Positions 6,981-10,693 of a stretch of 10,693 bases of DNA are shown here, one piece after another. The notes below the pieces were generated by a model. It was given only the letters and a program-made list of their open reading frames with translations, ran no database searches and was not told where the DNA came from. Position 1 is the first letter of the stretch, and each line of letters opens with the position of its first letter. The stretch spans positions 2,314 to 13,006 of the forward strand of contig QHVY01000213.1 of NCBI GenBank assembly GCA_003223695.1, in the 5' to 3' direction. Source of the DNA: Acidobacteriota bacterium (GTDB lineage: Bacteria > Acidobacteriota > Thermoanaerobaculia > Gp7-AA8). The position numbers were made by a program, and so were the translations under genes.

Positions 6981-8089
6981 CCACCGATTTATTTGACCAG
7001 CGCCGCGTGAGTCGCAAGCTCATCGATCTAAGCGGCGTGTGGCGATTTCGAGAAGCGGTGCTCGACGTGAACGAATCGCAGATCATCACTCATCCCGAAG
7101 GCGCGACGCGGATGTACGAACGCGACGGAATCTTTTTCAAGCACGAAGGCGAGAACCCGACGGGATCATTCAAAGATCGCGGGATGACCGTCGCCATCAC
7201 GCAGGCCGTCCGCGAAGGGGCACGCGCCGTCGCCTGCGCCTCGACCGGCAACACCAGCGCGTCGGCCGCCGCCTACGCCGCGCAGGCCGGGCTCCGGGCG
7301 ATTGTCTTCATCCCGTCGGGAAAAGTGGCCACCGGAAAACTCGCGCAGACGCTCGCGTACGGCGCGCTCTGCTTGCAGGTGCGCGGGGACTTCGATGCCG
7401 CGATGCGACTCGTTCTCGAAGCGTCGCAAAAACTCGGCATCTACCTTGTGAATTCGATCAATCCGTTTCGCATCGAAGGGCAGAAGACGATCGTGTGGGA
7501 GCTGCTTCAGGATCTGGAATGGAACCCTCCCGACTGGATCGTCGTCCCCGCCGGAAACCTCGGCAACACCAGCGCGTTCGGTAAAGCGCTCGTCGAGGCG
7601 CGCGACGCCGGATGGATTTCGAAGATGCCACGGCTCGCAGCGATTCAAGCGGCCGGCGCCAATCCGTTCTACCGCAGCTTTCGCGAGAACTTCGCGCAGC
7701 GGCATCGCGTCGCCGCCGAGACGGTCGCCTCCGCGATTCGCATCGGCGATCCGGTCAGTTACGACAAAGCGGTCGCTTCGATTCGCGCCACGAACGGAGT
7801 CGTCGAAGAAGTCACGGATGATGAGTTGATGATCGCCAAACGCGACATCGATCGCATGGGCATCGGCTGTGAGCCGGCGTCAGCGACCACGCTCGCCGGC
7901 GTGCGCAAACTTCGGGCGGCAGGAGTCATGCGCGATTCCGACCGCATCGTCTGCGTGCTCACCGGCCATCTGCTCAAAGATCCTGACGCGATCGCCAAGG
8001 GTGACATCATCGAAATTGAACCGGATATTCGCGCTGTGGAAAAGATTCTTCACCACAGAGCCACAGAGGACACAGAGGGGCCTCTGTGA
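6977..8089 (+). CDS. thrC: Threonine synthase (ThrC)
   Basis: PLP enzyme of the fold-type II family that converts O-phosphohomoserine to L-threonine. The 370-aa product has the Schiff-base lysine K66 in ENPTGSFKDRG, the substrate loop STGNTSASAAAYA, the PLP-phosphate loop PAGNLGNTSA and a late SATTLAG motif. Length and motifs match the shorter (Bacillus-like) threonine synthases rather than the long E. coli type. It is the last gene of thrABC and overlaps thrB by ATGA. The extreme C-terminus, HHRATEDTEGPL, and the TGA stop are encoded by the CACAGAG inverted repeat at 8050-8101, so the natural end of the gene has been replaced or extended by the repeat. The stop lies 12 bp from the stop of convergent menH. 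Confidence 0.96.
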   Translation: MTTDLFDQRRVSRKLIDLSGVWRFREAVLDVNESQIITHPEGATRMYERDGIFFKHEGENPTGSFKDRGMTVAITQAVREGARAVACASTGNTSASAAAYAAQAGLRAIVFIPSGKVATGKLAQTLAYGALCLQVRGDFDAAMRLVLEASQKLGIYLVNSINPFRIEGQKTIVWELLQDLEWNPPDWIVVPAGNLGNTSAFGKALVEARDAGWISKMPRLAAIQAAGANPFYRSFRENFAQRHRVAAETVASAIRIGDPVSYDKAVASIRATNGVVEEVTDDELMIAKRDIDRMGIGCEPASATTLAGVRKLRAAGVMRDSDRIVCVLTGHLLKDPDAIAKGDIIEIEPDIRAVEKILHHRATEDTEGPL

Positions 8090-8101
8090 TCTCTGTGGTG
8101 A
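8050..8101. repeat. CACAGAG-type inverted repeat, possible two-way terminator
   Basis: CACCACAGAG (8051-8060) pairs with CTCTGTGGTG (8091-8100), extended by one T-A pair. Inside, CACAGAGG (8071-8078) pairs with CCTCTGTG (8081-8088) across a GG loop, leaving a 10-nt against 2-nt internal bulge. The CACAGAG unit occurs three times on the left side. From memory, similar ACCACAGAG repeats are scattered in many bacterial genomes. It lies at the convergent thrC/menH junction, so it could end transcription from both sides. No U-tract follows on either strand, so it is not a classical intrinsic terminator. Confidence 0.8.
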
Positions 8102-8722
8102 TCACAAAAAATCTCGCAGACGCGCGATGAACCGCTCCGGCTGCTCCCACGGCACACGATGCCCGGCATCTGGACAGACGAAAAGTTCCGCTTTCAATTG
8201 CTCAGCCGCGCGTCGAGCGGCCTCGCGGTACTTGGCGTCATGCTCGCCGGCGACCCAAAGCGTCGGAATGGAAATAGCGCGCAGATTCAGATGCAAAACG
8301 GCTGGCCCCCAATCCCGCAGCGCAGCAGCAAGTTTTTTTCGATCGTAATCCGATTCGTTTCGCGTCAGCGGATTCTTCCGGCCGCCGAACACCGCCTGCG
8401 AGTTCCATGCTTCGACGACGGAATCCCACTTCTCCGATTCGAATCGTTGGGCCCACGTTTCATCGAGCTCCTGCCGTCCCGGCTCCGGCGGCGCGACACC
8501 AGCAGACACGAGTACTGCCTTCGCAACAGAATGTGTCTGCATCAGGTGCAACGCCAACCGCGCTCCCATCGAGTAGCCGAGGAGGATGTCCTCTTGACTT
8601 GGCCTAACAGAGTCGAGCGAATCGCCGGCAAACAGGCTCGGCGCGCGAATGTCGAATCCGGCATCGCGCAAAAAATCCCAATCGGCACCGCGACCGAGGA
8701 ATCCATGGAGGCACCAGATCAC
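8102..8722 (-). CDS. menH: SHCHC synthase (MenH), compact alpha/beta hydrolase
   Basis: 2-succinyl-6-hydroxy-2,4-cyclohexadiene-1-carboxylate synthase, which eliminates pyruvate from the MenD product SEPHCHC. The 206-aa product has the oxyanion segment LHGFLGRG (5-12) and the nucleophile elbow GYSMGA (49-54, S51). D162 in AGEHDAKY and H188 in DAGHRVPWEQP complete the Ser-Asp-His triad. E. coli MenH has 252 aa. Here the N-terminus begins almost at the HGFLG strand. The GTG at 8722-8720 overlaps the menD stop as GTGA; a second in-frame GTG lies at 8728. An upstream ATG at 8815 would overlap menD by about 95 bp and is rejected. Being next to menD favours MenH over a generic hydrolase. Confidence 0.88.
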   Translation of the reverse strand: MIWCLHGFLGRGADWDFLRDAGFDIRAPSLFAGDSLDSVRPSQEDILLGYSMGARLALHLMQTHSVAKAVLVSAGVAPPEPGRQELDETWAQRFESEKWDSVVEAWNSQAVFGGRKNPLTRNESDYDRKKLAAALRDWGPAVLHLNLRAISIPTLWVAGEHDAKYREAARRAAEQLKAELFVCPDAGHRVPWEQPERFIARLRDFL

Positions 8723-9621
8723 GCCCACAGTTCGTCGTACCTCTGCCAAACGCGGCGAGTCGCTTCGGGATCGGGAATCAGCTCGGTGACTTCGATGCTC
8801 CACATCTTCGCCCACGAATCGAAGTGAAGGTTGTGCGCGTTTTCAATCAGCTCGAGTCGACGCAGCGGCAGGCGCCGAAAAATTTTCCCTCCCTCGTTAT
8901 TGATGATCACGAGTTGAAATCGAACCTCGGGCTCGAGCTGCGGCACGATCCACGGCGCGTTCATGTCGTAGATCGCGGTAAGGTCGCCGACGATGCACCA
9001 GTTGTTCGCGCCGCGGCACCATCCGAAAAACGTGGAGAGCTGACCGTCGATGCCGTTTGCGCCGCGATTCGCCTCGATCGTGAAGTCCTTTTGCTCGCGC
9101 GTAGCCACCAGGTCCCATTCGCGAATCGGCAGGCTGTTTCCGAGGTAAATGCGGGCGCTGGGAGGGATTTGCAACGATAGCGCACGAACCATTGCCAGCT
9201 CCGATGCCGGCTCCTGATCCAGAATTCGCTGCAGCTCCGCCGTTTTCTTCCGATCGCATTCGAAGAAATCTGTGTAGCGGCCGGCTTCAGCCGGCCGTGC
9301 AGTGAGTTCTTCGATCGGATGCACGTCGCCGCGCGTTAGGCCGGGAAATGGCAGGTCGCTATAATGTGTCACATTAATTGGTAACGAATCGAGATCGCGC
9401 CAGAAGCGAAGCGTCGGCACACGTCCGATTCGAATGACCGACTCGAAGCCGCCGCGCGCAAGCATGCGCTCGTTGCGCACGAGGAGGTGATCGAGCTGCA
9501 CATCCTCGCGAAGTCCGGAGAGCGGCTCGGCGTACACCGGCCGGTTCGATCGCAGGCAGAAGTCGCGAATGCGATCGCGATGGCGCGGAGCGAGACCGCC
9601 GATGAGAATGAGTTCACTCAT
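8719..9621 (-). CDS. menD: SEPHCHC synthase (MenD), C-terminal part: central and TPP-pyrophosphate domains
   Basis: This 300-aa frame is the second piece of MenD. It starts with MSELILIGGLAP, the first strand of the central domain, and continues with GNSLPIREWD (161-170), NRGANGIDG (185-193) and the TPP/Mg motif GDLTAIYDMN (212-221). In NNEGGKIF (241-248), N242 and G244 with D213 match E. coli MenD N469, G471 and D442. It lacks the PYR domain, which is in the frame at 9700-10146. Residues about 108-117 (ARPAEAGRYT) come from a small palindrome at 9278-9297. The proposed ATG at 9621 has no ribosome site and lies directly after the 77-bp insert. An active enzyme would need assembly from two chains. 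If that does not occur, this piece is one half of a pseudogene. Confidence 0.85.
   Translation of the reverse strand: MSELILIGGLAPRHRDRIRDFCLRSNRPVYAEPLSGLREDVQLDHLLVRNERMLARGGFESVIRIGRVPTLRFWRDLDSLPINVTHYSDLPFPGLTRGDVHPIEELTARPAEAGRYTDFFECDRKKTAELQRILDQEPASELAMVRALSLQIPPSARIYLGNSLPIREWDLVATREQKDFTIEANRGANGIDGQLSTFFGWCRGANNWCIVGDLTAIYDMNAPWIVPQLEPEVRFQLVIINNEGGKIFRRLPLRRLELIENAHNLHFDSWAKMWSIEVTELIPDPEATRRVWQRYDELWA
9278..9297. repeat. Single-hairpin palindrome (type D) in menD
   Basis: CGGCCGGCT (9278-9286), TC, AGCCGGCCG (9289-9297): a perfect 9-bp stem with a 2-nt loop, preceded by GTAG. It shares the GTAG lead and the CCGGCT/AGCCGG core with the elements at 2663, 6263 and 10151, but has one hairpin. 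It is translated in frame within the MenD C-terminal part. Confidence 0.65.
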
Positions 9622-9698
9622 AGTTGGCCGTTGGCCGTTCGCTGTTGGCCGTAGAAGGCATCTGCGCGGCCAACGGTCAACGGCGAACAGCGAACGGT
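9622..9698. mobile_element. 77-bp insert with 9-bp target duplication between the menD halves
   Basis: The insert is made of GGCCGTTGGCCGTTCGC-like words and their complements, forming an imperfect inverted repeat with a short centre near 9652-9668. It is flanked by identical 9-bp copies of TTCACTCAT at 9613-9621 and 9699-9707, as expected from target-site duplication. The unit of 86 bp (insert plus one copy) is not a multiple of three. It carries no gene, so any mobility would need a transposase elsewhere. Confidence 0.7.
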
Positions 9699-9699
9699 T

Positions 9700-10146
9700 T
9701 CACTCATCGATCAGCGGCTCATCGAATTCAATATTGATGTGCAGCGGCGAGCGGCGCTTCCAGCGGTCGACATCTGTCTCCGCGTAAACGCCGAAGATGC
9801 CAACCTGCTCGATCGCCTGCGGCGCGCCAGTCCCGCGAAATCTCGCCGGGCGGTCGGCGGTGATCAGAATCAGAGGCGCGCCGGAGTAGTACGCCTCGAT
9901 CGTCGCCGGCAGCAGCTCCGCGGCCGCAGTGCCGGAGGTCGTCACCACAGCGACCGGCCTGTCATCGCGTTTGATCCGCCCGAGTGCGAAAAACGCCGCT
10001 GCGCGTTCATCAACAAATGTGTAGACGTTGCCGGTCACGACTGCGATCAGCGGAGCGTTGCGCGATCCGCCGCAGACGCAGAAATCGCGAACGCCGGCTC
10101 CGCGCACACGCTCGATCACCTGCCGAGCGGCGCCGAGATTCGTCAT
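9700..10146 (-). CDS. menD: SEPHCHC synthase (MenD), N-terminal part: PYR domain
   Basis: The first piece of MenD (148 aa) holds the pyrimidine-binding domain: VCGGSRNAPL (24-33), the TPP-activating glutamate E47 in DERAAAFFALG, TTSGTAAAELLPA (69-81), LILITADRPARFRGTGAPQAI (92-112) and the closing HINIEFDEPL (136-145). It stops with TGA at 9702-9700, exactly where the linker to the central domain begins in whole MenD proteins. Those proteins have about 550 aa; the two pieces here total 448. The ATG at 10146 overlaps the menF stop as ATGA. MenD joins isochorismate and 2-oxoglutarate using TPP, and cannot do so with this domain alone. Confidence 0.85.
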   Translation of the reverse strand: MTNLGAARQVIERVRGAGVRDFCVCGGSRNAPLIAVVTGNVYTFVDERAAAFFALGRIKRDDRPVAVVTTSGTAAAELLPATIEAYYSGAPLILITADRPARFRGTGAPQAIEQVGIFGVYAETDVDRWKRRSPLHINIEFDEPLIDE

Positions 10147-10693
10147 GACACGTGGGACCGGCTCTCAGCCGGTCCGGACGCGCTGAGAGCGCGTCCCACG
10201 TCGCCGAGGCCTAACAGCGCCTTGACCTGTTCGCGTTTTTCGCGCAGCTCATCGAATTCGCGCTCGAGAATGCTCTCCGGGAGCACACCGGCGCCCGACC
10301 CGACCCGCAGCGATTCGCCCTGCCACTGCACGTTGCGGATTGCCACGAGCGCGAGGGCGCGCCCCTCACCCTGCACCCTCTCCCCGCTCGCGGGGAGAGA
10401 GATGGGGTGAGGGGTCTCCAGGCCGAACGGCGCACCGAATGTTCGCCGTTTCACGCCTCGATCGGCTTCCCGCAACCACCTCTCCCCCGCCTCGCTCCTC
10501 GGCCAAACGCCGAGGGCGGCGGTGGGGTGGAGGCGGCGAATGATTTCGGCGAAGGACATGCGCTCGAATCCGATTTCCTCGAAGCGAATCGGCGTCGCCA
10601 GGTGCGCGATGCCGGGCAGCTCGAGAATGCGGATCGCTTCGACTTCGACGTTTGCGAACGGCGCGATGCGCCGCACGATGTCATCGACCACCA
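10143..10693 (-). CDS. menF: Isochorismate synthase (MenF), C-terminal part, 5' end outside window
   Basis: Chorismate-utilising enzyme family; isomerises chorismate to isochorismate at the head of the pathway. The frame is open at the right edge, and the first Met in view, at 10691, is internal. Recognisable segments (counted from that Met) are IAHLATPIR (28-36), LHPTAALGVWPR (54-65), RRTFGAPFGLE (82-92) and ALALVAIRN (112-120). GSGAGVLPES (131-140) with EREFDEL is the usual metal-binding end. Residues 93-110 (TPHPISLPASGERVQGEG) are encoded by the inverted repeat at 10362-10414, in a loop where relatives have only a few residues. The last residues (about 165-181) are encoded by the 50-bp element at 10151-10200. 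Position directly upstream of menD favours MenF over salicylate, anthranilate or aminodeoxychorismate synthases. Confidence 0.87.
   Translation of the reverse strand, partial: VVDDIVRRIAPFANVEVEAIRILELPGIAHLATPIRFEEIGFERMSFAEIIRRLHPTAALGVWPRSEAGERWLREADRGVKRRTFGAPFGLETPHPISLPASGERVQGEGRALALVAIRNVQWQGESLRVGSGAGVLPESILEREFDELREKREQVKALLGLGDVGRALSASGPAESRSHVS
10151..10200. repeat. 50-bp two-hairpin palindromic element (type B) at menF 3' end
   Basis: Outer stem CGTG (10151-10154) with CACG (10197-10200). Hairpin 1 is 10155-10175, with arms GGACCGGCT and AGCCGGTCC and loop CTC. Hairpin 2 is 10176-10196, with arms GGACGCGCT and AGCGCGTCC and loop GAG. Both stems are perfect, with no spacers (4+21+21+4). 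It encodes the MenF C-terminus and ends a few bases before the menF stop/menD start overlap. Confidence 0.92.
10362..10414. repeat. 53-bp CCCTCACCC/CTCTCCCC inverted repeat inside menF
   Basis: Outer arms CCCCTCACCC (10362-10371) and GGGTGAGGGG (10405-10414); inner arms CTCTCCCCGC (10378-10387) and GCGGGGAGAG (10390-10399) with a 2-nt loop. All arms pair perfectly. It belongs to a different sequence family from the CCGGCT elements. From memory, similar CCCTCACCC palindromes are widely dispersed in proteobacterial and other genomes. It is read in frame within menF. Confidence 0.88.

Noticed and set aside
8723..8815. Longer menH start at the ATG at 8815
   Set aside because: It would overlap the conserved 3' end of menD by about 95 bp and add a non-hydrolase Arg/Ser-rich segment. 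The GTG in the GTGA overlap fits the pattern of all other junctions.
2663..10414. CRISPR array
   Set aside because: The repeats are self-complementary, scattered, of differing sequence, inside genes, and without regular spacers or cas genes.
10485..10540. GC-rich possible inverted repeat in menF near 10485-10540
   Set aside because: It encodes the conserved LHPTAALGVWPR region of MenF, and the arms pair poorly, so it is native coding sequence.

Overview
The window comes from a GC-rich bacterium that makes menaquinone. It carries the gene set that turns chorismate into demethylmenaquinone, except for a DHNA-CoA thioesterase and the final methyltransferase, together with a complete threonine operon. 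The lineage cannot be fixed from sequence alone. Compact Men enzymes, frequent GTG starts and many dispersed palindromes would fit Acidobacteriota or a similar soil phylum, but that is a low-confidence guess.

Layout, left to right. Minus strand, read right to left: menB (2755-3567), menA (1832-2758), menC (1038-1832) and menE (1-1041, cut by the left edge). Plus strand: thrA (3592-6051, bifunctional aspartokinase/homoserine dehydrogenase), thrB (6048-6980) and thrC (6977-8089). Minus strand again, read right to left: menF (10143-10693, cut by the right edge), menD as two separate reading frames (9700-10146 and 8719-9621), and menH (8102-8722). The thr operon therefore sits in reverse orientation inside a men cluster. 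It is convergent with menH (12 bp between stop codons) and divergent from menB (24 bp between start codons). No stretch longer than 300 bases lacks a gene, and the longest non-coding piece is about 80 bp inside the broken menD.

MenF, MenD and MenH convert chorismate to 2-succinyl-6-hydroxy-2,4-cyclohexadiene-1-carboxylate and its product SHCHC. MenC and MenE make o-succinylbenzoyl-CoA, MenB closes the naphthoate ring, and MenA prenylates DHNA in the membrane. ThrA, ThrB and ThrC carry aspartyl and homoserine intermediates to threonine. Every junction inside each gene block overlaps by 1 to 4 bp, except the one inside menD. Several Men proteins are clearly shorter than the common family length.

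The most unusual content is a set of small palindromic elements placed in or at the ends of these core genes: a 92-bp four-hairpin element forming the first codons of menA, a 50-bp two-hairpin element in frame inside thrB, a second 50-bp element of identical architecture at the end of menF, a one-hairpin relative in menD, a different inverted repeat in frame inside menF, a CACAGAG-type inverted repeat that supplies the thrC stop codon, and a 77-bp insert flanked by a 9-bp direct repeat that separates the two halves of menD.
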